A stretch of DNA of 64,000 nucleotides from an uncultured Lachnospiraceae bacterium (GCA_910584585.1 CAJUBP010000008.1:57025-121024); one strand, 5' to 3'; shown: positions 35,048 through 43,951, counted from the first letter of the stretch. Numbers and translations are program-made. Notes: generated by a model from the sequence alone, not told the origin.

Positions 35048-36872
35048 ATCGAGACGGCCGGGCAGAATGGGACCTGGACATGGCAGAATGATGCCGGGAG
35101 AGAAGGCAAAAAATTTTAAAGGCACGGTAAGCAAGCTGATTCGGTATATGGGCAGATATAAACTTCTCCTTCTGGTAGTGCTGATCTTTGCCGTCGCCTC
35201 TACCGCGTTTGGCATTGCGGGGCCGAAAATTCTGGGGCAGGCCACTACAGAACTTTTTAACGGGCTAGTGGCAAAGGTATCCGGCACAGGGAAGATTGAC
35301 TTCGGCAAAATAGGAAGAATCCTGCTGTTTTTGATTTGCGTCTATGGATTCAGCGCTTTGTGCTCTTTGGTACAGGGCTTTATTATGACGGGAGTGACCC
35401 AGAAAATTTGTTTTCGCTTCCGGGAGGATATTTCTTCCAAAATTAACCGGATGCCCATGAAATATTTTGAATCCAGAACGGTGGGAGAAGTATTGTCCCG
35501 CATCACCAATGATGTGGACACTCTGGGCCAGGGATTGAACCAGAGCGTGACTCAGCTGATTACGTCGGTTACCACGCTTCTGGGCATTTTGATTATGATG
35601 CTGAGCATCAGTCCGGTTATGACTTTGATTGCATTGGTGATTCTTCCGGCATCCGGCATCCTCATCGGAATTGTTGTGAAATTTTCCCAGAAATATTTCG
35701 TGGCTCAGCAGAAGTATTTAGGGGAGATCAACGGCCAGGTGGAGGAAGTGTTCAGCGGGCACAATATTGTAAAAGCATTTAATAAAGAAGAGGATATGCT
35801 GGAAGTATTTCAGGGAACCAACGGCAAGCTGTTTCAGTCTGCCTGGAAATCCCAGTTTCTGTCCGGCATGATGCAGCCGATTATGGGATTTGTGGGAAAT
35901 CTCGGGTATGTGGCTGTGGCTGTCGTGGGAGGGATGCTCGCGGTAAGAGGCAGCATTCAGGTAGGTGAAATCCAGTCCTTTATCCAGTATGTCCGCCAGT
36001 TTACCCAGCCTATCTCCCAGATGGCCCAGGTTTCCAATATGCTGCAGTCTACGGCAGCGGCGGCGGAACGTGTGTTTGAATTTCTGGGAGAAGAGGAAGA
36101 AGATTTGACAGCGGAGCATCCGGTGAAACTGCAGAAGATGGAAGGAAGAGTTGCCTTTGAGCATGTGCAGTTTGGGTATCAGCCAGATCAGGTGATTATT
36201 CATGACTTTAACTGTCAGGTGAAACCGGGGCAGATGGTGGCTATTGTAGGGCCTACCGGAGCCGGGAAAACTACAATGGTAAAGCTGCTGATGCGTTTTT
36301 ATGATGTGAACGCAGGCAGCATTCAGGTGGACGGCCATGACCTGAGGGAGTTTAACCGCAGTGAATTGAGGGAGAATTTCGGAATGGTGCTGCAGGATAC
36401 CTGGCTGTTTAAAGGAACCATTATGGAAAATATCCGCTACGGAAGGCTGGAGGCCACCGACGAAGAGGTGATAGCGGCGGCCAAAGCGGCTCACGCCCAT
36501 CATTTTATTTCCACTCTGCCGGGCGGCTATGAAATGGAATTAAATGAGGACGCCAGCAATGTGTCTCAGGGACAGAAACAGCTTCTGACCATCGCCCGGG
36601 CGATTCTTGCGGATAATCCGATTCTGATTCTGGATGAGGCAACTTCCTCGGTGGATACCCGTACCGAGGAACGGATTCAGCGGGCCATGAACAATCTGAT
36701 GAAAGGCAGAACCAGCTTTGTGATTGCCCACAGGCTTTCTACCATTAAAGACGCGGATGTGATCCTGGTGATGAAAGACGGGGATATTATTGAACAGGGA
36801 AATCATCAGGAGCTTCTGGCGCAGAATGGATTCTACGCGGAACTTTACAATTCTCAATTTGAGGCGGCATAA
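35040..36872 (+). CDS. ABC exporter half-transporter B
   Basis: 610 residues. The membrane domain is followed by an NBD with Walker A GPTGAGKTT, Walker B ILILDEATSSVD (canonical Glu) and a signature VSQGQKQL altered from LSGGQ. The consensus Walker B here complements the altered one in subunit A, as in LmrCD-type heterodimers. The start at 35040 has AAAGGAGG spaced 8 bases and overlaps the previous stop by 8 bases. Confidence 0.92.
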   Translation: MSESRRPGRMGPGHGRMMPGEKAKNFKGTVSKLIRYMGRYKLLLLVVLIFAVASTAFGIAGPKILGQATTELFNGLVAKVSGTGKIDFGKIGRILLFLICVYGFSALCSLVQGFIMTGVTQKICFRFREDISSKINRMPMKYFESRTVGEVLSRITNDVDTLGQGLNQSVTQLITSVTTLLGILIMMLSISPVMTLIALVILPASGILIGIVVKFSQKYFVAQQKYLGEINGQVEEVFSGHNIVKAFNKEEDMLEVFQGTNGKLFQSAWKSQFLSGMMQPIMGFVGNLGYVAVAVVGGMLAVRGSIQVGEIQSFIQYVRQFTQPISQMAQVSNMLQSTAAAAERVFEFLGEEEEDLTAEHPVKLQKMEGRVAFEHVQFGYQPDQVIIHDFNCQVKPGQMVAIVGPTGAGKTTMVKLLMRFYDVNAGSIQVDGHDLREFNRSELRENFGMVLQDTWLFKGTIMENIRYGRLEATDEEVIAAAKAAHAHHFISTLPGGYEMELNEDASNVSQGQKQLLTIARAILADNPILILDEATSSVDTRTEERIQRAMNNLMKGRTSFVIAHRLSTIKDADVILVMKDGDIIEQGNHQELLAQNGFYAELYNSQFEAA

Positions 36873-36874
36873 TC

Positions 36875-37846
36875 TTACCATTTCAGCAAAGAAGCGCCCC
36901 AGGTAAGGCCGGCGCCGAAGCCGGAAAGCAGGAGAAGATCTCCCGGGGAGAGCTTTCCCTCTTTATGTACTTCATCCAGAAGGATGGGAATGCTTGCTGC
37001 GGAGGTATTGCCGCAGTGATCCACATTGGAGGGGAATTTCTCCAGCGGCAGCTTTAATTTCCGGGCAATGGAAGAGATAATCCGGTAATTTGCCTGGTGG
37101 AGAAGGTAATATTTTACCTCTGAAGCCGGAATGTCTGCCTGGGCCAGAAGGGACTCAATGCAGGCGGGGACTTTTTTTACCGCGAACTTAAATACCTCCT
37201 GTCCATTCATGTACAGATAATCAGGAGCTGTGCCGGCAGTGAGATAAGGATTGTTGTTTTTGCGGTTTTTGCACATCAGAATCTCTCCGCCGGTTCCGTC
37301 TGAGCCCTGCAGAGAGGCGATCATGCCTTCCTGGGAAGCTTTTGCGGCCACGGCCCCTGCGCCGTCTCCGAACAGCACGCAGGTGGAACGGTCTGTCCAG
37401 TCTATGATTTTAGAAAGGGTTTCCACGCCGATGATCAGGGCAGTCTGATAAATTCCCGCCTGAAAATAGGCGTCTGCGGTATGAAGGGCAAACAGAAAGC
37501 CGGAACATGCCGCGTTCAGATCAAAGGCAGCGGCGTTTGCCGCGCCAAGTTCTTTCTGCACCATACACGCGGCGCTTGGGGTAATAAAATCAGAAGAAAC
37601 AGTTGCCACAATAATCAGATCAATCTCCTTTGGCGAAAGTCCGGAATCTTTCAGGGCCTCCTTAGCGGCGCTGACCGCCATTGACACTGTGGTCTCTGTT
37701 TCGGAAGATACCAGATGGCGCTCACAGATGCCGGTCCGGCTCTGAATCCACGAATCGCTGGTATCCACAATAGAAGAAAGATATTCATTGGTGACGGATT
37801 TATCCGGAAGGCAGCTTCCGGTTCCAATAATTTTTGCTCTCATCAT
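36875..37846 (-). CDS. fabH: 3-oxoacyl-ACP synthase III
   Basis: Starts fatty-acid synthesis by condensing an acyl-CoA primer with malonyl-ACP. 323 residues with the Cys-His-Asn triad: DLNAACSGF (near residue 111), LLHQANYRI and DHCGNTSAAS. It is a solitary minus-strand gene with its own promoter and a FabT-type operator, and converges on the ABC operon with only 2 bases between stops. Other fab genes are not in the window. Confidence 0.95.
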   Translation of the reverse strand: MMRAKIIGTGSCLPDKSVTNEYLSSIVDTSDSWIQSRTGICERHLVSSETETTVSMAVSAAKEALKDSGLSPKEIDLIIVATVSSDFITPSAACMVQKELGAANAAAFDLNAACSGFLFALHTADAYFQAGIYQTALIIGVETLSKIIDWTDRSTCVLFGDGAGAVAAKASQEGMIASLQGSDGTGGEILMCKNRKNNNPYLTAGTAPDYLYMNGQEVFKFAVKKVPACIESLLAQADIPASEVKYYLLHQANYRIISSIARKLKLPLEKFPSNVDHCGNTSAASIPILLDEVHKEGKLSPGDLLLLSGFGAGLTWGASLLKW

Positions 37847-37866
37847 GATTCCTATCCTTATATTAG

Positions 37867-37879
37867 TTTGATAATCAAA
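37867..37879. promoter_or_regulatory. FabT-type operator upstream of fabH
   Basis: TTTGATAATCAAA is a perfect 6-1-6 palindrome matching the FabT consensus form (TTTGATTATCAAA on the minus strand). It lies between the promoter and the fabH ribosome site, where bound repressor would block early transcription. Confidence 0.8.
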
Positions 37880-37893
37880 ATATTTATATGTTT

Positions 37894-37922
37894 ACTATAA
37901 ACGCAGACCGGGAATTTGTCAA
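37894..37922 (-). promoter_or_regulatory. Promoter for fabH
   Basis: On the minus strand: TTGACA (37922-37917), 17 bases, TATAGT (37899-37894). Close to consensus; FabT-type site follows downstream of the expected start. Confidence 0.85.
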
Positions 37923-38015
37923 TGGAAAGTTTTTGGCGCAAAATATTATTTCCTGCAGGCTGATTCCGCCGCTGTGAAGCTGCAGGCGGAACGGCAGCCA
38001 TTTTTCTGAGAGTGC

Positions 38016-38043
38016 TGTCAAAACGGGAATTATATGATATAAT
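38016..38043 (+). promoter_or_regulatory. Promoter for the AAA/PDDEXK gene
   Basis: TGTCAA (38016-38021), 16 bases, TATAAT (38038-38043), 26 bases before the ATG. An imperfect GC hairpin lies about 50 bases further upstream. Confidence 0.6.
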
Positions 38044-38069
38044 TTCAAAAACAGAGCGGAGGTGGAGCT

Positions 38070-39767
38070 ATGGCCAGAACAGCGGGAATCGGACATCAGG
38101 ATTTTGAGAAAGTGCGGACAAAGAATAATTTTTATGTGGATAAAACTCATTTTATCTGGGAATGGTGGGAAACGGAGGATGAAGTGACGCTGATTACACG
38201 CCCGAGAAGATTCGGGAAGACATTGAATATGAGCATGCTGGAGAAGTTTTTTTCCCTGGAGTATGATGGCAGGGGGGATTTGTTTGAAGGGCTTGCTATT
38301 TGGGAAAAAGAGAATTATCGGAAATTGCAGGGGACATTCCCGGTGATAAGTTTGTCTTTTGCCAATGTGAAAGAAACCAGTTACAGCGGGACCAGGCGTT
38401 CAATTAACAAAATTATTGAGAAATTGTATATCAAAAATATATTTTTGCTTGAGGGAGAATTTTTAACGGAGAATGAAAAAACTTACTATAAAAGCGTTGC
38501 CGGCGACATGGATGATAACACAGCGGCATGGGCGGTTCATAAGATGTCCGATTTTTTGTCACGGTATTATGAAAAAAAGGTAATAATTCTGCTGGATGAA
38601 TATGACACGCCGATGCAGGAGGCGTATGTCAATGGATATTGGGATGAAATGGCCGATTTTATCAGGAGTTTGTTTCATCTGACCTTTAAGACGAATCCAT
38701 ATCTTGAACGGGCTGTTATGACTGGGATTACAAGGATAAGCAAGGAATCCGTTTTTTCGGATTTGAATAACCTGGAAGTAGTGACTGCGACTTCTGAGAA
38801 ATATGCGGATGTGTTTGGTTTTACCGAACAGGAAGTGTACGCGGCCCTGAATGAGTTCGGATTATCTGAGCGGGCGGTGGAAGTGAAACAGTGGTATGAC
38901 GGTTTTGTTTTTGGCAGTCTGACAGATATTTATAACCCCTGGTCTATTATAAATTTTCTGAATAAGAAAAAAGCAGGATTGTACTGGGCAAATACAAGTT
39001 CTAACCGTCTGGTGGGCAAATTGCTCAGAGAGGGAAATCGGGAGATCAAGCAGGCGTTTGAAGGGCTTTTGGCAGGGGAACATCTGATTACCCCCGTAGA
39101 AGAGCAAATTGTGTATGACCAATTGGACGCGGATGAGCGGGCAGTTTGGGGTCTTCTGGTGGCCAGCGGGTATCTGAAAGTGGTAAGTTATGAGAAATAT
39201 GAAGAAATTGAAGATGATTTTCGGGAGGCGAAATATGAACTGGACATCACGAATTTTGAAGTGAGGCGGATGTTTGGAATGATGATTAAAGAGTGGTTCT
39301 CAGAGAACAGAGAGGATTATAATGAATTTATTAAGTCTCTTCTTTCCGGGAATACGGAAGCGATGAATGATTATATCAACAGTGTCTCCCAGGCAGTATT
39401 CAGTTCTTTTGACACTGGAACAAAGCCATCTCTCAAAACGCCTGAAAGGTTTTATCATGGTTTTGTCCTGGGACTTATGGTGGAACTTCAGGGGCGGTAC
39501 GCGCTGACCTCCAACCGGGAGAGCGGGTTCGGAAGATATGACGTTATGCTGGAGCCGCTGACGAAGGGGGATGACGCCATTATTCTGGAATTTAAAGTGT
39601 TTCAGCCGAAAAAAGAAAAAGATCTTGCGGATACAGTGGTGGCGGCGCTAAAGCAGATCCAGGAGAAAAATTATAAAGCTGTGCTGACTGCGAAAGGAAT
39701 ACCAAAGGACAGGATACGGCAGTATGGATTTGCTTTCCGGGGAAGTGAAGTGCTGATTGGAAGCTAA
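38070..39767 (+). CDS. AAA-ATPase-like / PD-(D/E)XK nuclease-like protein
   Basis: 565 residues. The N-terminal AAA-ATPase-like region has RPRRFGKTLNMSML (Walker A-like, near residue 47) and VIILLDEYDTPMQEA (Walker B). The C-terminal 120 residues hold a nuclease-type core: SGFGRYDVMLEP then AIILEFKVFQP. This is the widespread AAA-ATPase-like/DUF1703 family, often multi-copy in gut anaerobes, of unknown biology though possibly tied to mobile DNA or defence. GGAGGTGGAG precedes the ATG. Its base composition is more AT-rich than its neighbours, hinting at acquisition. Confidence 0.87.
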   Translation: MARTAGIGHQDFEKVRTKNNFYVDKTHFIWEWWETEDEVTLITRPRRFGKTLNMSMLEKFFSLEYDGRGDLFEGLAIWEKENYRKLQGTFPVISLSFANVKETSYSGTRRSINKIIEKLYIKNIFLLEGEFLTENEKTYYKSVAGDMDDNTAAWAVHKMSDFLSRYYEKKVIILLDEYDTPMQEAYVNGYWDEMADFIRSLFHLTFKTNPYLERAVMTGITRISKESVFSDLNNLEVVTATSEKYADVFGFTEQEVYAALNEFGLSERAVEVKQWYDGFVFGSLTDIYNPWSIINFLNKKKAGLYWANTSSNRLVGKLLREGNREIKQAFEGLLAGEHLITPVEEQIVYDQLDADERAVWGLLVASGYLKVVSYEKYEEIEDDFREAKYELDITNFEVRRMFGMMIKEWFSENREDYNEFIKSLLSGNTEAMNDYINSVSQAVFSSFDTGTKPSLKTPERFYHGFVLGLMVELQGRYALTSNRESGFGRYDVMLEPLTKGDDAIILEFKVFQPKKEKDLADTVVAALKQIQEKNYKAVLTAKGIPKDRIRQYGFAFRGSEVLIGS

Positions 39768-39851
39768 TCTATTGGAAACTTCTCCTTTCCAACGCATATG
39801 ATAAAGGAAAAACAGTTGCTTGTGCCCGAAGGAGCACAGGAAGGAGAAACC

Positions 39852-40610
39852 ATGGCAATTACAATCATTTTGGATGCCGGCCACGGGGGATATGACAATG
39901 GGGCTTCCTACAACGGGAGAAAAGAAAAAGACGATAATCTGCGGGTCACTCTGGCAGTGGGAGAGAAATTAGAAGACGCAGGATACAATGTGCTCTATAC
40001 AAGAACCACAGACCGCTACGATTCTCCCTTTGAAAAATCCCAGATAGCCAACCGTTCCGGTGCGGATTATTTTATTTCTTTTCACCGGAATTCCAGTACC
40101 GTTCCCAATACCTACAACGGCACTCAGGCATTGGTATATGAGCTTGGCACGGAAGCGGCAAGGCTTGGGGAATCCATCAATCAGGAACTGGTGGATTTCG
40201 GATTTAAGGATCTGGATGTGGTGGAGCGTCCCGGCCTTGTGGTGCTGCGGAGAACCCAGATGCCGGCCGTTTTGATGGAACTTGGATTTATCAATCATGA
40301 TGGGGATAACAAGCTCTTTGACGAGCAGTTTGATCAGATGGTGGACGCTATTGTAACCGGGGTGGAAAAAGCGCTGCCCTTAGAGACGCCTGTCAGAAAG
40401 TACGGAGTTCAGGTGGGCTTGTACCGGTATGAATCCAATGCGGAATATATGAGAGAGCAGTTGGAAGATCAGGGGTATTTTGCCTCCATTCGCTGGGAGG
40501 ATCCCTATTATGCGGTGATCGTCGGACGGGAAGACAGTCTGGAAGGCGCTATGGAGCTGCAGTCAGGGCTTCGTCAGGATGGATACGACACTCTTGTGGT
40601 GAGTATGTAA
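39852..40610 (+). CDS. N-acetylmuramoyl-L-alanine amidase with SPOR-like domain
   Basis: 252 residues. An amidase_3 catalytic domain (residues 1-180) shows the zinc ligands ILDAGHGG, RKEKDDN, FISFHRNSS and the catalytic Glu in LMELGFINH. The C-terminal 70 residues look like a SPOR peptidoglycan-binding domain (YGVQVGLYR...YAVIVG). No signal peptide is visible, so export or a role on released murein, as in sporulation or autolysis, is uncertain. The start at 39852 has AAGGAG 5 bases upstream, better than the upstream ATG at 39798. Confidence 0.9.
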   Translation: MAITIILDAGHGGYDNGASYNGRKEKDDNLRVTLAVGEKLEDAGYNVLYTRTTDRYDSPFEKSQIANRSGADYFISFHRNSSTVPNTYNGTQALVYELGTEAARLGESINQELVDFGFKDLDVVERPGLVVLRRTQMPAVLMELGFINHDGDNKLFDEQFDQMVDAIVTGVEKALPLETPVRKYGVQVGLYRYESNAEYMREQLEDQGYFASIRWEDPYYAVIVGREDSLEGAMELQSGLRQDGYDTLVVSM

Positions 40611-40680
40611 AGAACTGCAGCAGGCTATTTTGAGACTGTGCTGAAAAGTCTAAAATTTTTATAAATAATGGCAAAAAGTG

Positions 40681-40709
40681 TTTACAATCCAGACAGATTT
40701 TTGTATGAT
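40681..40709 (+). promoter_or_regulatory. Promoter for the P-loop-like ATPase gene
   Basis: TTTACA (40681-40686), 17 bases, TATGAT (40704-40709). The transcript would start about 100 bases before the gene at 40816. Confidence 0.7.
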
Positions 40710-40815
40710 ATAGCTATCTTTTGTTCAGTGTACAATCATCTGTGTACAGAAATTTCCTTAGAATATCTGATCGTGTGATTCTCCTTTGAAAACGAAATAC
40801 AGAGGAGAAGCAGGA

Positions 40816-41646
40816 ATGAAAATAGCATTTTGGAGTGAGGGAAAACAGGCCGAAACCACATACCATACGGCTCTGATTGCCTGCGCGTCCGCATTGATGT
40901 TTCCAGTGCGAGGGGCGGTGGTTTCCGGCGGTTATAGCGGGAAGGATTTGGAACGGAATTTCCCCGCCGGAAGAAAACGCTCGGTGCTTGCGCGGAATGC
41001 AGGCATTTTGGCGGCAGCCGAGGAGCAGGAATATTTTGTTTCCGGAGGGCTGGACTGCCTGCTGGGAAAGAAGCGGCAGGAACTGACAGAGCAGGTAATT
41101 ATGGAGAATATGCGTCCGGTAGTGAAAGGCAGGCTCTACTGCCTGCCCGGCAGCCGTAGGAGAGAGCAGGACTGGTGGCAGGAAGATCCGTTGTTCACCG
41201 GATTGAAACAGGTAATTGACGCGGTGGAACAGTGCTTTGATGTGGTGTTTGTGGATTGCGGCAGCAGAGAAGATGACATTGCAAAAAGCATATTAGAAGA
41301 GGCGGATGTCTGTGTTCTGAATATGACTCAGGAAGAAGAACGCATAGGCGATTATTTCAGGAATCCGCCCAAGTGGAGAGGAAAAACATTTTTTCTGATC
41401 GGGAATTATTTTTCAGATGGATTGTATACCAGGAGAAATCTGGAGCGGCTTTACCGGGTTGACGAGAGTCTGCTGGGGGCTGTGCCGTACAATCCCCAGA
41501 TGCAGGCAGCCGGCAGAATGGGCAGGACGAACCGGAGACTGAAAGAATATATCGGAAAAAATACGCATGGGAAAAACGTGGAATTCGAACAGGAATTAGC
41601 CAGGACTGCAAGACTGATTTTAAAGCTGGCAGGCGTGATTGCGTAG
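40816..41646 (+). CDS. MinD/ParA-like ATPase fold with degenerate P-loop
   Basis: 276 residues. Its start, MKIAFWSEGKQAETTYHTAL, resembles the deviant Walker A of ParA/MinD/CpaE proteins but lacks the usual KGGxGKT/S lysines and glycines. VVFVDCGSREDD resembles Walker B, and AVPYNPQMQAAGRMG fits the C-terminal fold. Likely a receiver-less relative of TadZ/CpaE-type localisation proteins that may bind but not cleave nucleotide. GAGGAGAAGCAGGA precedes the ATG. Own promoter, no partner gene adjacent, so role unknown. Confidence 0.6.
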   Translation: MKIAFWSEGKQAETTYHTALIACASALMFPVRGAVVSGGYSGKDLERNFPAGRKRSVLARNAGILAAAEEQEYFVSGGLDCLLGKKRQELTEQVIMENMRPVVKGRLYCLPGSRRREQDWWQEDPLFTGLKQVIDAVEQCFDVVFVDCGSREDDIAKSILEEADVCVLNMTQEEERIGDYFRNPPKWRGKTFFLIGNYFSDGLYTRRNLERLYRVDESLLGAVPYNPQMQAAGRMGRTNRRLKEYIGKNTHGKNVEFEQELARTARLILKLAGVIA

Positions 41647-41798
41647 CGCTGCAGTGAATGTTTCATATTGGGATTCAGCTTTTCCTGTGTATCGAAAGGC
41701 GGATTCTTTGCGGCAGCGCTGCAGTGAACATTTTATAGGGAGATCCAGCCTTTCCTGTGTATTGAAAGGTGGATTCTTTACTGCAGCGCTGCAGTGAA
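41645..41798 (+). repeat. 70-bp tandem repeat related to element ends
   Basis: Units start at 41645, 41715 and 41785 (the last partial), each beginning AGCGCTGCAGTGAA. Each full unit contains CCTGTGTATYGAAAG, the reverse complement of the CGATACACAGG end motif of the palindromic element. It is thus an inverted, reiterated element end. Confidence 0.85.
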
Positions 41799-41799
41799 C

Positions 41800-41872
41800 A
41801 TTTTATCATTGGGCGCGGACAGAACTGCCGGATTGCCCGTTCACGTGCAATCCGGGCAGCCTGGCAGTTTCT
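41800..41872. repeat. Collapsed mini-copy of palindromic element
   Basis: AACTGCCGGATTGCCC is followed within 10 bases by CAATCCGGGCAGCCTGGCAG, so the two outer arms known from copy 1 are joined with almost no core. It looks like a deletion derivative. Confidence 0.7.
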
Positions 41873-41910
41873 GCGCATTGAAAATAATAAATAAATATAA
41901 GTTATGGAGC

Positions 41911-41948
41911 GCGTCTGCCGGAAATTACTGCAGGCGACAGGCAGACGC
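41911..41948. terminator. Hairpin between convergent genes
   Basis: GCGTCTGCC and GGCAGACGC form a perfect 9-bp stem with a 20-base loop, just past the cyclophilin stop. No clear T-run. Confidence 0.5.
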
Positions 41949-41960
41949 AAAGATTAAGAT

Positions 41961-42482
41961 TCAGACTTTCTCCGGTTCCGGATATGTCTCGCCGAAGGTT
42001 TCGACTGTGACAGTTTTCAGAACCTGAGGTTCCATGGGCCGATCCTGATAATCGGTGGCTGTCTCGGCAATGCGGTCCACAATGTCCATTCCTTCGGTGA
42101 TTTTGCCGAAAGCTGCATAGGCTCCGTCTAAATGAGGGGAGTCTTTGTGCATGATGAAGAACTGGGAGCCGGCAGAGTCAGGGGCCATGGTTCTGGCCAT
42201 GGAAAGGACGCCCGGACTGTGTTTCAGCTCGTTGGAGAAGCCGTTCTGGGCAAATTCGCCCCGGATGCTGTATCCAGGGCCGCCGGTTCCGGTTCCTTCC
42301 GGGCAGCCGCCCTGAATCATGAAGCCGCGGATGACGCGGTGGAAACAGAGGCCGTTATAATAACCGCTCTGAATCAGGCTGATAAAATTATTCACCGTAT
42401 TAGGGGCGATTTCCGGGTAAAGCTCTGCCTTCATAACATCGCCGTTTTCCATTTCAAAAGTTACAATTGGGTTTTGCGCCAT
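41961..42482 (-). CDS. Cyclophilin-type peptidyl-prolyl isomerase
   Basis: Assists folding by isomerising proline bonds. 173 residues; the cyclophilin core is clear: FHRVIRGFMIQGG, GVLSMARTMAPDSAGSQFF, and FGKITEGMDIVDRI. No signal peptide, so cytosolic. Transcribed alone, convergent with the P-loop-like ATPase gene and divergent from the SSB-like gene. Confidence 0.94.
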   Translation of the reverse strand: MAQNPIVTFEMENGDVMKAELYPEIAPNTVNNFISLIQSGYYNGLCFHRVIRGFMIQGGCPEGTGTGGPGYSIRGEFAQNGFSNELKHSPGVLSMARTMAPDSAGSQFFIMHKDSPHLDGAYAAFGKITEGMDIVDRIAETATDYQDRPMEPQVLKTVTVETFGETYPEPEKV

Positions 42483-42696
42483 AATAGTTTACCTCTTTTC
42501 GATAAGATTTTTAAGATGCCTTAGTATTGTGACAGTTTCAGCCGCCGCAATAAATTATACGCTGAATCGGCGATTTCGTAAAGAGTAAATCCTGTCGACA
42601 AGAAGTGCGAATATTTTCAATGGCCCAATGATATCCTTTTAGAAAAATTCATACTTCATCGATTGCCATCGATATACGAAAGGGGACATAATACTC

Positions 42697-43323
42697 ATGG
42701 CAGATAAAATATTTGAAAACAATCAGGTTACAATTACCGGGGAGGTGGTTTCGGACTTTCAGTACAGCCACGAAGTGTTCGGGGAAGGATTTTACATGGT
42801 GGAAGTATCTGTCAACCGCCTGAGCAATTTCGCGGACGTAATTCCCATGATGATTTCCGAGCGTCTGATCGACACGCAAAGCAGCTATATCGGACAATAT
42901 ATCCGGGTGGACGGCCAGTTCCGTTCCTATAACAGACACGAAGAAAAGAGAAACCGTCTGGTGCTTTCCGTATTTGTAAGGGAACTTGAATTTGTAGATG
43001 AGATTCCGGAAGGGGAGAAAAGCAATCAGATATTTCTGGACGGCTATATCTGTAAAGATCCCATTTACCGCAAGACTCCTCTCGGGCGGGAAATTGCGGA
43101 TTTACTCATTGCGGTGAACCGTTCCTATGGAAAGTCAGACTATATTCCATGTATCTGCTGGGGCAGGAACGCCAGATACGCCTCTGGATTTGAAGTGGGC
43201 GGACATGTACAGGTATTTGGAAGAATCCAGAGCAGGGAGTATGTGAAAAAGCTTTCTGAGACAGAGGTGGAACACAGAGTAGCCTATGAAGTTTCTGTAA
43301 GTAAGATAGAATACTTGGAATAA
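42697..43323 (+). CDS. SSB-like protein with two OB folds
   Basis: 208 residues. The C-terminal half (about 107-206) is SSB-like: FLDGYICKDPIYRKTPLGRE, LIAVNRSYGKSDYIPCI, HVQVFGRIQSREY. The N-terminal half (about 9-100) has the same strand pattern, NNQVTITGEVVSDFQYSHE and GQYIRVDGQFRSYNR, so it is a tandem OB protein. It lacks the acidic C-terminal tip of canonical SSB, so is likely a specialised paralog, not the main replication SSB. Confidence 0.82.
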   Translation: MADKIFENNQVTITGEVVSDFQYSHEVFGEGFYMVEVSVNRLSNFADVIPMMISERLIDTQSSYIGQYIRVDGQFRSYNRHEEKRNRLVLSVFVRELEFVDEIPEGEKSNQIFLDGYICKDPIYRKTPLGREIADLLIAVNRSYGKSDYIPCICWGRNARYASGFEVGGHVQVFGRIQSREYVKKLSETEVEHRVAYEVSVSKIEYLE

Positions 43324-43391
43324 AAACGAATATTTCGGAAAATTTATATGATAGACAGAATACATACTTGAATCAGCGATTTGACAAAAAT

Positions 43392-43420
43392 TTGCATTTT
43401 CCCATGGTTTGTGGTATTTT
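43392..43420 (+). promoter_or_regulatory. Promoter for corrinoid adenosyltransferase gene
   Basis: TTGCAT (43392-43397), 17 bases, TATTTT (43415-43420) with TGTGG before the -10. A TTGACA at 43381 is present but poorly spaced. Confidence 0.5.
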
Positions 43421-43455
43421 AAAAAAAGATTTGTTTTTTAAGAAAGGAAAATGGC

Positions 43456-43938
43456 ATGTGTAGAGAAAAAGTTACTGTTTATTGCGGGGACGGGAAAGGC
43501 AAGACGGCGGCAGCCCTTGGATATGCAATTCAGTCCGCAGGTCAGGGGAACAGTGTGATTATTGTCCAGTTTCTGAAGGGGAAAAAGGAGGAAGAGGTAA
43601 AGCTTCTGCGGAGATTGGAGCCTGAGATAAAGTTCTTCAGCTTTGCAAGGTTTGAAAAAGACTTCACGGAACTTTCGGAAGAGGAACAGCAGGAAGAGAG
43701 CATGAATATACGCAATGGATTTAATTTTGCGAAAAAGGTTCTGGTTACCGGGGAATGCAATATCCTGATTCTGGACAGTTTTCTGGAGCTTTTGGACAAT
43801 CAGATGATTTCAGAGGAAGATTTGGAGATACTGATGAATGCCAGGTCGGAGGATACGGAGATTGTATTTACCGGAAAGCACGTAAGTAAGGCATTATGGA
43901 CATATGCTGGAAAAATTTATGAAATTCATGCAGAATGA
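43456..43938 (+). CDS. ATP:corrinoid adenosyltransferase-like protein
   Basis: 160 residues. The P-loop GDGKGKTAAALGYAI (near residue 11) and VQFLKGKKEEE, CNILILDSFLELL match the CobA/BtuR type, which makes adenosylcobalamin from cob(I)alamin. It is a little shorter than the usual 190 or so, and the usual DEI after the Walker B is DSF here. That change and the short length make the substrate less sure. Confidence 0.82.
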   Translation: MCREKVTVYCGDGKGKTAAALGYAIQSAGQGNSVIIVQFLKGKKEEEVKLLRRLEPEIKFFSFARFEKDFTELSEEEQQEESMNIRNGFNFAKKVLVTGECNILILDSFLELLDNQMISEEDLEILMNARSEDTEIVFTGKHVSKALWTYAGKIYEIHAE

Positions 43939-43951
43939 TGGAGAATCACTG

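Noticed and set aside
41645..41798. 70-bp repeats as a CRISPR array or origin iterons
   Set aside because: Units are tandem with no spacers, just over two copies, and relate to the element end.
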